64,000 nt of DNA from the NCBI GenBank assembly GCA_963795825.1, contig CAWCIW010000001.1, positions 1 to 64,000 of the forward strand, written 5' to 3'. Origin of the DNA: BOG-908 sp963795825. GTDB taxonomy: Bacteria; Pseudomonadota; Alphaproteobacteria; Acetobacterales; Acetobacteraceae. The translations under genes and the position numbers were made by a program. This document shows, piece by piece, positions 16,760 through 25,789 of the stretch (position 1 is the stretch's first letter; every line of letters begins with the position of its first letter). The notes under the pieces were generated by a model that did not search any database, was not told the origin of the DNA, and was given only the letters and a program-made list of their open reading frames with translations.

Positions 16760-19714
16760 ATGAAGCGCCATCTTCTCGCCACCGCCGCATTCGCCGGCTT
16801 GCTGCCGTTCGCCTCGCATGCGCAGCAGGCCACCCAACCGGCACTCGTGGCGCAACTGACGCCCACGCCCGGCGTGGCGCCCGTGCAAGGTGCGTCGGGC
16901 GAGCCTGCAGAAGCGAACGCCCCCAATCTCGGCGCGCAGGAAGACATCATCGTGACCGGCACGCGCCAGCAGGGCCGCACGAAAGCCGATAGCCCCGCGC
17001 CCGTCGACGTGGTCAGCGCCGCCGAGCTCGAGCGCACCGGCCAGCAGAACGTGTTTGACGCGCTGAACACGTTGTTGCCCTCGCTCGACCTGCCACCGTT
17101 CGGCTTCGATACCGCCGGGCTGGTGCGTTCCGCCCGTCTGCGTGGCCTGAGCCCCGACGACACGCTCGTTCTGGTGGACGGCAAGCGCCGGCACGTATCG
17201 GCAAATATCAACGCCGATATCGGGCCGGCCGGCGGGTCCGATCCGGTGGACCTCGACATGATCCCGATCAGCCTGATCGATCACATTGAAGTCCTGCGTG
17301 ACGGCGCTGCGGCGCAATACGGATCGGACGCTATCGCAGGCGTGATCAACATCATCCTCAAACACGCCGATCACGGGGGCAGCGCCTTCGCACAGGAAGG
17401 TGCGACCTACGTGCAGGATGGTTTCACCAACAATATCGGCGCCAGCTTCGCTTTGCCGATCGCCAAAGACGGATACTTCGATATCGCGGCCGATTACCGC
17501 TACCACGACCACACGGACCGCAGCGGCGATTTCATCTCGCAAAGCCAGATACCCGGTGGCCCCACACCGCTCACCGCGAACGGATATGCCGGCGGCGGAA
17601 CCTTCAAGGTCCCCGCCAAGGCCAACGAGATTGAGGGTGACCCGCGTTACAACCTGGTCAATTTCGGCTACAATGCCGGCTATGATATCGGCCCGGTCGA
17701 GCTCTATTCCTTTGCCACCTATAGCTACCGGCACGCCGAAGCCTTCGAGAACTATCGCGATCCAAACTACCAGGGTTCCTTTTCGAGCCAGCAGCCACCG
17801 CCGCCGGCGCCGTTGCTGCCCTACCCGAACCTGACCGCCGCCAAATACTACCCGAACGGTTTCTCTCCGCTCGAAGCGCTCAACGAGGATGACTACTCCC
17901 TCACAGCGGGCGCCAGAGGCGACCTGCCGGGCGACTACCATTACGACCTGAGCACGACCTATGGCGGCGACATCGACAACATCTCAACCCTGAACTCGGT
18001 CAATCCGTTCTACCTCGAAACCTTCGGCTCATCGCCCACGAAATTTCACGCCGGCGAATTCAACAACACCGAATGGACCAGCAACCTCGATGTGAGCAAG
18101 CCATTCGATCTGCCGTTCCTCGCCAAACCGCTGAACGTGGCAATCGGCGCGGAATTCCGCCGCGACACCTACCAGATACAGCAAGGCGATTTCTCCGCCT
18201 ATTACGGCGGCGGCGCCCAGGCCTATCCGGGTTTCACGCCGCAGAGCACAGGCTATTTCCAGCGCGAGAACGAAGCCGTCTACGCCGATGTGGCGACCTA
18301 CATCCTGCCGAAATGGCAGGTCGATCTTGCGGGCCGCTTCGAACATTATAGCGACGTGGGCGATACCGAGACCGGCAAGTTCACCACGCGCTACGATTTC
18401 AGCCCGCTGCTCGGCATTCGCGGCACCATCAGCAACGGCTTCCGCGCACCAACATTGGCCCAGGAAGGCTTCGCGGCGGTGAACGTGACGCCGACCAGCG
18501 CCACCGGACAATTCCCGGTGGACTCGGCGGCCGCCCGCTTCCTCGGCAGCTCGGCATTGAAGGCCGAGCGCTCGCAGAATTACGAGGTCGGCTTCGTCTC
18601 CAGCCCGATCGAGCGCATGCATATTGCGCTCGATTTCTACCAGATCGACATACGCGACCAGATCGTCAATTCCGGCCTGATCGGCGGCACGCCCGCCTCC
18701 GAAGCTGCGGTGAACCAGGCCTTCATATTGGACGGCAGCGCGCCGCCGGCCGGAGCGGCCGGCAGTCTGTTCGCGCAATTCTATACCAACGGAGTCAACA
18801 CCCGGACACGCGGCGCGGATCTCACGATCGACTACGTCACACCGCTGTCCGACGACAGCAAGATCGCCTGGCTGCTCGCCGGAAACTTCAACGATGTCGA
18901 AATCACCCGCACCGTCGCCTCGGCCCAGCTCACACCGGACGTGCTCTCGGAAATCAAGAGCTCCACGCCGAAAAGCAAGGTGCTTCTGCAAGCCGTGTAC
19001 ACGAACGGACCGTTCAGCGTCACCGCGCGCGAGACACGCTTCGGCCAGGTCGTCGAAATACTGGCCGACGCCTATTCCGGCGGATCGCCCTTCACCACCA
19101 ATCGCAACGCACCGCATTTCATCTCGGACCTCGAGCTGGGATACAAGCTCACCAAGAACGTGACGCTGGTGCTCGGTGCCGACAACCTGTTCGACACCTA
19201 TGCCAATCACACCACGGCCCAGGCGCGCTACCAGAATGCCGAGGAATACATTGCATCTTCGCCCTACGGCATCGATGGCGGGTTCTACTACGGCCGCGTG
19301 AACTTCACCTTCGGCGACAAACCCGCAGCACTGCCGGAGCCGCCGCCGCCGGCGATCGCACCGCCACCAATCGCCGCCACCGCGGCCCGCACCTATCTGG
19401 TGTTCTTCGACTGGGATCGCGCCGATCTGACCACGCGCGCACGCCAGATCGTGGCCCAGGCCGCCCAGGCTTCCACGCAGACTTCGACCACCCGCCTGGA
19501 GGTGAACGGCTATACGGACCTTTCCGGAACTGCCGCTTACAACAAGCGACTTTCCATTCGTCGCGCGGAGTCGGTGGAAAGCGAACTGGTCAAGGACGGT
19601 GTCGCCAGAAACGAGATCTACATCCACGGTTTTGGCGAATCCGATCCGCTTGTGCAGACCGCTGCGGGTGTGCGTGAGCCGCAGAACCGGCGGGTGGAGA
19701 TTGTGTTGAAGTGA
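16760..19714 (+). CDS. TonB-dependent receptor with fused C-terminal OmpA peptidoglycan-binding domain
   Basis: 984 residues. Signal peptide (MKRHLLATAAFAGLLPFASHA), TonB-box-like segment (EDIIVTGTR), plug (about 60-190, with VLVDGKRRH and IEVLRDGAAAQYGSDAIAGVINI), then a 22-stranded barrel ending with the aromatic strand YYGRVNFTF at about 851. After this expected terminus comes a proline linker (852-878) and a complete OmpA-C domain (879-984): FFDWDRADLT, NGYTDLSGTAAYN with the binding Asp, LSIRRAESV with the binding Arg, GFGE and NRRVEIVLK. The barrel normally ends a receptor, so this is a true fusion, in frame with no stop. Substrate unknown. Confidence 0.9.
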   Translation: MKRHLLATAAFAGLLPFASHAQQATQPALVAQLTPTPGVAPVQGASGEPAEANAPNLGAQEDIIVTGTRQQGRTKADSPAPVDVVSAAELERTGQQNVFDALNTLLPSLDLPPFGFDTAGLVRSARLRGLSPDDTLVLVDGKRRHVSANINADIGPAGGSDPVDLDMIPISLIDHIEVLRDGAAAQYGSDAIAGVINIILKHADHGGSAFAQEGATYVQDGFTNNIGASFALPIAKDGYFDIAADYRYHDHTDRSGDFISQSQIPGGPTPLTANGYAGGGTFKVPAKANEIEGDPRYNLVNFGYNAGYDIGPVELYSFATYSYRHAEAFENYRDPNYQGSFSSQQPPPPAPLLPYPNLTAAKYYPNGFSPLEALNEDDYSLTAGARGDLPGDYHYDLSTTYGGDIDNISTLNSVNPFYLETFGSSPTKFHAGEFNNTEWTSNLDVSKPFDLPFLAKPLNVAIGAEFRRDTYQIQQGDFSAYYGGGAQAYPGFTPQSTGYFQRENEAVYADVATYILPKWQVDLAGRFEHYSDVGDTETGKFTTRYDFSPLLGIRGTISNGFRAPTLAQEGFAAVNVTPTSATGQFPVDSAAARFLGSSALKAERSQNYEVGFVSSPIERMHIALDFYQIDIRDQIVNSGLIGGTPASEAAVNQAFILDGSAPPAGAAGSLFAQFYTNGVNTRTRGADLTIDYVTPLSDDSKIAWLLAGNFNDVEITRTVASAQLTPDVLSEIKSSTPKSKVLLQAVYTNGPFSVTARETRFGQVVEILADAYSGGSPFTTNRNAPHFISDLELGYKLTKNVTLVLGADNLFDTYANHTTAQARYQNAEEYIASSPYGIDGGFYYGRVNFTFGDKPAALPEPPPPAIAPPPIAATAARTYLVFFDWDRADLTTRARQIVAQAAQASTQTSTTRLEVNGYTDLSGTAAYNKRLSIRRAESVESELVKDGVARNEIYIHGFGESDPLVQTAAGVREPQNRRVEIVLK

Positions 19715-19726
19715 TCTGCTTGTTAG

Positions 19727-19776
19727 TAAGCAAGTAAGGCCTTCTTTTTTGCAAAAAAGAAGCAAAAAACTTTTGA
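19727..19776. terminator. Hairpin repeat family copy 6
   Basis: GGCCTTCTTTTTTGCAAAAA hairpin followed by AAGCAAAAAACTTTTG, 13 bases after the receptor stop. Confidence 0.8.
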
Positions 19777-19810
19777 TGGTGCTGTCGCGGCGTTTCCGGA
19801 TGCAGTCGTG

Positions 19811-20347
19811 ATGTTGACTTGGCGGAGCGCCGTTCTTGCGGATGTGCCGGCGCTTCGTATTGTCATGGATGATGCGATCTCCCTGCTCCAGCGCGGCCTT
19901 CTCTCGCCGGAGCAGATCGCCGCCAGCCGGCAAATTATGGGGCTGGACACCCAGCTCATCACCGACGGCACCTACTTCGTCGTTCTGCATGGCACCCAGA
20001 TCGCCGGCTGCGGCGGCTGGAGCCGGCGCGCCACGCTTTTCGGCGGCGACCACACCTCCGGCCGAAATGCCGCGCTGCTGGACCCCGCACACGATGCCGC
20101 CCGCGTGCGCGCAATGTACACCGCACCCGACTACGCCCGCCAGGGCGTCGGCCGGCTGGTTCTATCCTTGTGCGAGGATGCCGCCAGCGCCGAAGGCTTT
20201 CGCGCCGTCGAACTCGCTGCAACCGCCTGCGGCGCGCAATTATACGCTGCGTGCGGCTATGAAAAAGGCGAGCCGATCGAAGCCGGCATAGTGCCGCTCC
20301 TACGCATGCGCAAACAGATCGGCGGCCCTGAGGCTGCTCCCCGGTAG
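19811..20347 (+). CDS. GNAT-family N-acetyltransferase
   Basis: 178 residues from ATG 19811 (a GTG immediately before is possible). The acetyl-CoA-binding motif A is visible as RAMYTAPDYARQGVGRLVLSLCEDAA, followed by GFRAVELAATACGAQLYAACGYEKG, where GNATs place their motif B. The family acetylates amines or N-termini; substrate unknown. Convergent with the VOC gene of the next operon and separated from it by only 50 bases. Confidence 0.85.
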   Translation: MLTWRSAVLADVPALRIVMDDAISLLQRGLLSPEQIAASRQIMGLDTQLITDGTYFVVLHGTQIAGCGGWSRRATLFGGDHTSGRNAALLDPAHDAARVRAMYTAPDYARQGVGRLVLSLCEDAASAEGFRAVELAATACGAQLYAACGYEKGEPIEAGIVPLLRMRKQIGGPEAAPR

Positions 20348-20397
20348 AGCCCGCTTACCGGAGCGCACCATAGCCGCGCGGTTATCTGCCGAGGCCA

Positions 20398-21192
20398 TCA
20401 CACAGGCGTTGCTGGTTCCAACACACAGACATGCCCATCCGGATCGCGCAAAATGCGTGTCGCCGGTAAATCTGCCACCGCGAAAACCAGCCGTGAGACG
20501 GCGATATCGGAAAGTCCACCCGGATTCGCTGCGCGCCCTCTAGGCGCACGATATCCCAACAGCTCCAGATGCGGCGCAGCGTCCGCTGGGGCCAGTGCCA
20601 CCACATCCACTATTGCGCCACGCAGCCCGTCCAACGCTTCCTGCGCCGGCCCGCTATTCACCTGCTGCGCGCTCACATCCAGGCCCAACGTCGAACCGTA
20701 AAACGCCACGCTTGCCGCAGCGTCGCTGACCGATATCGCCGAATGATCGATCCCGCCAGCCGTGCGCGCATCGCCATCCGGAAACTGGATCAGCTCCAGC
20801 GGGTGGCCGTCCTGATCGCGGAATTTGAAAGCCACGATACCGCCTGGCAGGATTTGCGGGCCATCCAGGGAAATCGGCTTGAAGTTGGCCAGGCACAGAC
20901 GCGCATAAGCCGCATCAATGTCGTCCACGGCCAGCGCGATATGCTGAAAACACAGATCATTGCTTGCACGTTCAAGAGGATACGCAGCACCGGCCGGATC
21001 GCACGCGGTCAACTCGATATGCTGCCCGCCACGCCGCAACACCGCGCGCCGCACTGACCGCGCGCCAAGCATCGCCGCATCCCCGGCATCGACACCCACC
21101 ATCGAGAAGCCGAGTGCCGTCGTGTAAAACGCGATCGCCGAGTCCAGATCGCGCACGTTCATGCCGACCCGATCGAGTCGCAATGCCCTCAT
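20398..21192 (-). CDS. Two-domain VOC (glyoxalase/dioxygenase-fold) protein
   Basis: 264 residues with two tandem vicinal-oxygen-chelate modules. Module 1 (about 1-130): LDRVGMNVRDLDSAIAFYTTALGF, then HIALAVDDIDAAY and QDGHPLELI. Module 2 (about 135-260): IDHSAISVSDAAASVAFYGSTLGL, then DPDGHVCVLE. Such proteins bind a metal through histidine and glutamate and act as glyoxalases, dioxygenases or isomerases. ATG overlaps the stop of the SMP-30 gene (ATGA). Last gene of a five-gene minus-strand operon. Confidence 0.82.
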   Translation of the reverse strand: MRALRLDRVGMNVRDLDSAIAFYTTALGFSMVGVDAGDAAMLGARSVRRAVLRRGGQHIELTACDPAGAAYPLERASNDLCFQHIALAVDDIDAAYARLCLANFKPISLDGPQILPGGIVAFKFRDQDGHPLELIQFPDGDARTAGGIDHSAISVSDAAASVAFYGSTLGLDVSAQQVNSGPAQEALDGLRGAIVDVVALAPADAAPHLELLGYRAPRGRAANPGGLSDIAVSRLVFAVADLPATRILRDPDGHVCVLEPATPV

Positions 21193-22091
21193 GGCCACGC
21201 GGCACCACGCACATTGGTATAGATCGCCATCAACCGGTCCGACGCGCAGATAAACAGCCGCGACCGATTGCGCCCGCCGAACGCGACGTTGGAGACAGCA
21301 CAGCCCGTCAGTATCTTGCCGAGCAGCTCTCCCGCAGGGCTGATGCAATGCACACCATCGCCAGCACTGCTCCAAAGCCGCCCATCGGTATCGCAGCGGA
21401 AACCGTCGGCCAAACCGGGCGACACGGTATGGAACACACCGCCCCCACGCAAACGGGTTCCCTCCTGCACTGAAAAGGCGCGGATATGCCGCGGATCGCC
21501 CGGCTCGAACTGCCGTCCGGTCTCCGCGATATACAAGATACGTTCGTCAGGCGAAAAACACAGCCCGTTCGGCCCCCGGAAATCATCCGCCACCACACGC
21601 AAATCGCCGCTCGCAGGATCGAGCCGATATACGTTCGCCGGCAGTTCCGCCTCCTGCTTGCCGCCCTCGTAATCCGTGTTGATGCCGTAATGCGGATCGC
21701 TGAACCAGATCCCGCCGTCGCTATGCACAACCACGTCGTTCGGGCTGTTCAGCCGCTTTCCCTCGAACTTGTCCGCCAGCACGGTCACCGTGCCATCGAG
21801 CTCGGTGCGCAAGATGCAGCGACGCTGATGGGAACACGTGATCAGCCGCCCCTGCCGATCGCGGGCATGTCCGTTGGAAAACCCGCAAGGTTGCTGGAAA
21901 ACACTCAGGCCGCCAGCCTCCGTCCACCGCAGAACACGGTCATTTGGTATGTCACTGAACAGCAGATGGTCCGCATCGGCGAACCAGACCGGGCCTTCCG
22001 TCCAACGGAAATCACCCGCCAGAACCTCAAGGCTGGCGTTCGACAGCACCAATCCGCGAAACGCCGGATCGCAGGCTTCGTATATTCCCAT
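21189..22091 (-). CDS. SMP-30/gluconolactonase-like hydrolase
   Basis: Six-bladed beta-propeller lactonase, about 300 residues. Metal ligands can be placed: Glu in FRWTEGPVWF, Asn in RLNSPNDVVV and Asp in GLADGFRCDTDG. Propeller motifs IWFSDPHYG and NGLCFSPDERILYIAETG are typical. Predicted to hydrolyse a sugar lactone, fitting a preceding GMC sugar/alcohol oxidoreductase that would make one. I take ATG 22091, 7 bases after the stop of the upstream cupin gene; the open frame extends to 22133 (TTG). Followed by the VOC gene with a 4-base overlap. Confidence 0.85.
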   Translation of the reverse strand: MGIYEACDPAFRGLVLSNASLEVLAGDFRWTEGPVWFADADHLLFSDIPNDRVLRWTEAGGLSVFQQPCGFSNGHARDRQGRLITCSHQRRCILRTELDGTVTVLADKFEGKRLNSPNDVVVHSDGGIWFSDPHYGINTDYEGGKQEAELPANVYRLDPASGDLRVVADDFRGPNGLCFSPDERILYIAETGRQFEPGDPRHIRAFSVQEGTRLRGGGVFHTVSPGLADGFRCDTDGRLWSSAGDGVHCISPAGELLGKILTGCAVSNVAFGGRNRSRLFICASDRLMAIYTNVRGAAWP

Positions 22092-22098
22092 TCCCCGG

Positions 22099-22548
22099 CT
22101 AGCGGAAATGGCCAGGTTTGCGCACCGGTGCAATATGCAATTGCACCGTCATCAGAACCGCCGGCTGATCGCCCACCACACCGCTTCTGTGACCCTGCTT
22201 GCCTTGCCCGTCGCGAACGCAACCCTGGTCCTCGCCGAACGAGATCTCCCCTGGCCCCATCTCGACTCTCGTGCCGTCCATCGCCTCGACCCACCAGCGT
22301 CCGGAAAGCGGCACAATCCATTGCGGCGCCGGATTCTCGTGCCAGTCGCCCACCCAGCCTACGGGCTGCACGGTGAATACCGTTGTGGCTTCCGAACGCG
22401 GCTGCTTGTCGTTCCATTGCGGGTCGGCCGGCCCCACGCCGTGCAGCTCGAACGCCGTCAGTTCGCAACGCTCCTGGTGGCTGACGCCATCGTCGTCGAC
22501 CCAGAGATGCCAGTAGCCGACACGCGGCGCCTCGCCTGCATTGCTCAT
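22099..22548 (-). CDS. Cupin-like protein
   Basis: 149 residues, no signal peptide. Sequence pattern fits a single cupin barrel: HLWVDDDGVSHQERCELTAF, WHENPAPQWIVPLSGRWWVEAMDGTRVEMGPGEISFGEDQG, the latter resembling the second cupin motif region. Possible sugar isomerase, dioxygenase or storage-type cupin; no assignment is safe. It overlaps the DoxX gene stop by 4 bases (ATGA) and runs almost into the SMP-30 start, so it belongs to the operon. Confidence 0.65.
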   Translation of the reverse strand: MSNAGEAPRVGYWHLWVDDDGVSHQERCELTAFELHGVGPADPQWNDKQPRSEATTVFTVQPVGWVGDWHENPAPQWIVPLSGRWWVEAMDGTRVEMGPGEISFGEDQGCVRDGQGKQGHRSGVVGDQPAVLMTVQLHIAPVRKPGHFR

Positions 22549-23009
22549 GGCTGCGGCACCTGCGCGTAGGGATGGGTGGAAGCGAGCGGATCACTGAAGA
22601 ACGCGCCAAGCGATCCCTGTACGCCGACGACGAGCAGCAGGAAGCCGCCTGCCAGCGAGAAATTCTTCAGAAAGTCCCAAAACAGATCACGCCCTTTGCT
22701 GTTTCCCGCGCGCCAGAAATCGCCGGGCCGCCAGAACTGCTTCCATAACAGCGCCGTCATCATGCAATAGCCGGCCATGATCAGCCCCGCGGCGCGATCC
22801 GCCGTTCCGGTAAGGATCGCCATCGGCATCAATATCTCCACCGAGAGTCCAATCAATATCAACAGCACCGCGAGCGCGCCCGGCGCCACTTGCCTTGCCT
22901 GATCGACCGCCCCGCGGAAATTGATGATCTTGTCGAGCGCGCTGAACGGAAAGAACAGCATGACCAGCAGATATCGTGTGGCCAATACGCCCAGGAAGGT
23001 TATCGTCAT
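22545..23009 (-). CDS. DoxX-family membrane protein
   Basis: 154 residues, four membrane helices: TRYLLVMLFFPFSALDKIINF, ALAVLLILIGLSVEILMPM, GLIMAGYCMMTALLW and AGGFLLLVVGVQGSLGAFF. DoxX/DoxD-type proteins form membrane parts of quinone-linked oxidoreductases in some organisms, although many are uncharacterised. Position between a GMC oxidoreductase and a cupin, with 4-base ATGA overlaps on both sides, suggests it could link that dehydrogenase to the respiratory chain. This is inference. Confidence 0.8.
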   Translation of the reverse strand: MTITFLGVLATRYLLVMLFFPFSALDKIINFRGAVDQARQVAPGALAVLLILIGLSVEILMPMAILTGTADRAAGLIMAGYCMMTALLWKQFWRPGDFWRAGNSKGRDLFWDFLKNFSLAGGFLLLVVGVQGSLGAFFSDPLASTHPYAQVPQP

Positions 23010-24568
23010 GCGCCCAGCCTTTCCCGCAGATGTTCCGCCACGCGCAGCGCGTTCGCGATGATGGTCAGCGTCGGGTTCACCGCACCGATAGAGGGAAAGA
23101 AGCTCGCATCCGTCACATACAAATTGTCGAGCTCATGCGCACGGCAGTTAAGGTCGAGCACGGAGCTTGCAGGATCGGTCCCGAAGCGCAGCGTTCCCGC
23201 CTGGTGCGCGGTGCCGCTGATCGGTATGTCCTTGCCCAAATAGAGATTGCGCTCCACCATCACAGGATGCGCGCCGAGCTCGGTCATGTGCTGCTCGAGC
23301 TTCTTGCGCAGCCGGCGATGCGCCTCCTGCCCCTGCTCATGCACATCCAGAACCACCTTGTCGCCATCGTAGTAGATCCGGTTCTCGGCCCGCGGCAGAT
23401 CCTCTGACGACAGCCAGAAATCCATCGAGTGCAGCGCCATCTTGTCGAACGGCAGGTCCGGCAGCCACTCGAGCCAGCCAGGCAGCGCCTCGCCCTTTAT
23501 CTGCTCGGCATGCGAGCTGGCGCACATCTGGATCAGCCCCAAAGGATAATCCCAGTCGTCGCAACCGAAATAGTAATCCCCCACCGCCAACGTCTTCTGA
23601 AACACGGTATCGTTGCGTTCCTTCATCAGCGCCATCAGCACGGATTGATTGTGCCGCATGTAATTGCGCCCGACCTGGCCGGAGCCGTTTGCCAGCCCAT
23701 GCGGATGCACGTCGTTCGCCGAACGCAGCATCAGCAGCGCGGACGACAGCGCACCGCATGCCACCACCACGATATCGGCCGTGTAGCGTTCCTGCGCGCC
23801 CTCCCGCTCCACCACCACACCCGTCACCGTGCGCCCGGCCGCATCCGTCTCCAGCTTGGACACGTAGGCATTCACCAGCAATTCCACGTTCGGATATGCC
23901 GCAAGCGTGGGATCGACGCACATCACCTGCGCATCCGCTTTGCCATTCAGCAGACACGGAAATCCGTCGAACGCATCACATCGTATGCAAATGCTCGTCG
24001 GCGTCGCGCGTCCGTCGCGCTCGTCCAGCTTGATACCGAGCGGCAGATGGAACGGATGCAGGCCCTGTCGCGCGAATCCCTCAGCCAGCGCCTGCACCTT
24101 CGGCTCGTGGCTCACCGGCGGATAAGGATAAGCCGCACTTGCCGGCGGCTCCAGCGGGTCCTCGCCGCGCTGCCCGTGCACCGCGAAAAGCTTCTCCGCC
24201 GCGGTGTAGAACGGCTCGAACTCCGCATATTCCACCGGCCATGCCGGCGACACACCTTCCTGGTGCACCACCTCACCGAAATCGCGTTCGCGCAGACGGA
24301 ACAGGGCCGCGCCGTAAACCTTCGAATTGCCGCCCACGTAATAGTGCAGCCCCGGATGGAACGTCTCGCCCGTCCTGCCATGCCACGTGTCGGTGCACTG
24401 GTACGCGCCGTCGACGAATACCGTTTTCGAATCCCAGTTAAATCTCGTGCGCGGCAGGTAGTCGCCGCGCTCGAGAAGCAGGATGCGCTTGCCAGTCGAC
24501 GCCAGGCTGTGCACCAGCGACGCGCCGCCCGGGCCGCTGCCAATCACGATGAGGTCGTAATGCGGCAT
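23006..24568 (-). CDS. GMC-family FAD-dependent oxidoreductase
   Basis: 520 residues. N-terminal FAD-binding GSGPGGASLVHSLASTGKRILLLERGD, VGGNSKVYGAALFR (GMC signature 1 region) and the C-terminal GMC block: SGTAHQAGTLRFGTDP and LYVTDASFFPSIGAVNPTLTIIANALRVAEHL, with the conserved active-site His (SGTAHQ) and Asn (NPT). No signal peptide. GMC enzymes oxidise sugars, polyols or alcohols, generally at a CH-OH group, here probably feeding a lactone to the SMP-30 protein. First gene of the five-gene operon. Confidence 0.9.
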   Translation of the reverse strand: MPHYDLIVIGSGPGGASLVHSLASTGKRILLLERGDYLPRTRFNWDSKTVFVDGAYQCTDTWHGRTGETFHPGLHYYVGGNSKVYGAALFRLRERDFGEVVHQEGVSPAWPVEYAEFEPFYTAAEKLFAVHGQRGEDPLEPPASAAYPYPPVSHEPKVQALAEGFARQGLHPFHLPLGIKLDERDGRATPTSICIRCDAFDGFPCLLNGKADAQVMCVDPTLAAYPNVELLVNAYVSKLETDAAGRTVTGVVVEREGAQERYTADIVVVACGALSSALLMLRSANDVHPHGLANGSGQVGRNYMRHNQSVLMALMKERNDTVFQKTLAVGDYYFGCDDWDYPLGLIQMCASSHAEQIKGEALPGWLEWLPDLPFDKMALHSMDFWLSSEDLPRAENRIYYDGDKVVLDVHEQGQEAHRRLRKKLEQHMTELGAHPVMVERNLYLGKDIPISGTAHQAGTLRFGTDPASSVLDLNCRAHELDNLYVTDASFFPSIGAVNPTLTIIANALRVAEHLRERLGA

Positions 24569-24636
24569 GATGTTCTCCCGTGGCGGCGTCGACTACCGGA
24601 ACCGGCGTAGCGCGTTTGGCGCCCTTTTGGAAGTCA

Positions 24637-24679
24637 GGCGGCGCCGGCGCCGCCGTGTTAGCCCGATCAATTATCGGGC
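24637..24679. terminator. Two adjacent hairpins: 18-base GC palindrome plus a CCCGAT stem
   Basis: A perfect palindrome GGCGGCGCCGGCGCCGCC at 24637-24654, then GCCCGAT and ATCGGGC arms with a 5-base loop at 24661-24679. They lie just beyond and into the end of the aldo-keto reductase gene. Confidence 0.35.
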
Positions 24680-25723
24680 GTTTGCGCGCCCGATCTCGCC
24701 GAGCATTTTCCCGCGCGCGCCCTGCGTCTCGAACATCCAGCCGGGATACTCGCGCGGCAACACGCTGACTTTATCCAGTACATCGAGTTCCGCATCGCTC
24801 AGCGCCACCTCGCTCGCGGCGATATTGTCGTCGAGCTGCTCCAGCCGCTTCGCCCCAATGATCACGCTGCTCACCACGCGCCGATGCAACAGCCACGCCA
24901 GCGCAATCTGCGCCACCGAGACGCCATGCGCCTCAGCGATCGGCCGCATCGCATCCACACAATCGAACGCGCGTGGACGGTCCACCGGCGGGAAATCGAA
25001 CGCCGCCCGGCGTCCTTCGGCCGGCCCAGCCTCATCGCGCCCGTATTTGCCGCTCAGCAGCCCCCCGGCCAGCGGGCTCCATACCAGCAACCCCACCCCT
25101 TCGGATCGCAGCATCGGCACGATCTCGCGCTCCAGGTCCCGACCGGCTACCGTGTAATACGCCTGCAGGCTTTCAAAGCGTGCCAGCCCCAGCCGCTCGG
25201 AAATACCAAGCGCCTTCATGATCTGCCAGGCCGCCCAGTTGGATACGCCCACATACCGCACATGCCCGTGCTGCACGAGCAGATCGAGCGCGCGCACGGT
25301 CTCCTCGATCGGCGTGATGGGATCGAAACCGTGTATCTGATACAGGTCGATGTGATCCATCTGCAGCCGCTTGAGGCTGGCCTTTACCGCGTCGATCAGA
25401 TGCAGGCGCGAATTGCCGCGCTCGTTGAGCCCCGGCCCCATCTGGCCGAAAGCCTTTGTCGCCACAACAACTTGGCTGCGCGGCACAGCCAGATCGCGCA
25501 GCGCCTGGCCGGTGATCTGCTCGGAGAGGCCTTCCGAATAAACGTCGGCGGTATCGAAGAAGTTGATGCCCTTGTCGATCGCGCGGCCGACGAGCTTTTC
25601 CGCATCCTGCTGCTGCACGGCGCCGATCTTCTGCCACATGCCTTCGCCGCCGCCGAACGTCATCGTGCCAAGGCAGAGTTCGGAAACCAGCAGGCCGGTG
25701 CGGCCTAGTTTGTTGGTGCGCAT
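24671..25723 (-). CDS. Aldo/keto reductase
   Basis: 350 residues. The catalytic tetrad can be read: Asp and Tyr in FFDTADVYSEG, Lys in VVATKAFG and His in LYQIHGFD, and the C-terminal VIIGAKRLEQLDDNIAA contacts NADPH. Reduces aldehydes or ketones; substrate unknown. ATG follows an AGGA-like sequence in the leader. It is on the same strand as the GMC operon upstream but is separated from it by about 100 bases with hairpins, so it is likely independent. Confidence 0.92.
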   Translation of the reverse strand: MRTNKLGRTGLLVSELCLGTMTFGGGEGMWQKIGAVQQQDAEKLVGRAIDKGINFFDTADVYSEGLSEQITGQALRDLAVPRSQVVVATKAFGQMGPGLNERGNSRLHLIDAVKASLKRLQMDHIDLYQIHGFDPITPIEETVRALDLLVQHGHVRYVGVSNWAAWQIMKALGISERLGLARFESLQAYYTVAGRDLEREIVPMLRSEGVGLLVWSPLAGGLLSGKYGRDEAGPAEGRRAAFDFPPVDRPRAFDCVDAMRPIAEAHGVSVAQIALAWLLHRRVVSSVIIGAKRLEQLDDNIAASEVALSDAELDVLDKVSVLPREYPGWMFETQGARGKMLGEIGRANAR

Positions 25724-25745
25724 TTTGCGGGATCCTCGGAGTTTA

Positions 25746-25789
25746 AGAAAGCAAGGCCTTCTTTTCTTCAGAAAAGAAGGCCTGCCTTC
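25746..25789. terminator. Hairpin repeat family copy 7
   Basis: GGCCTTCTTTTC and GAAAAGAAGGCC around a TTCA loop. It terminates the GT4 gene, whose stop abuts it at 25790. Confidence 0.85.

Noticed and set aside
24637..24654. GC palindrome as an operator
   Set aside because: It lies downstream of the GMC operon start and near the reductase end, built of GGC/GCC units common in this genome; terminator or chance is likelier.
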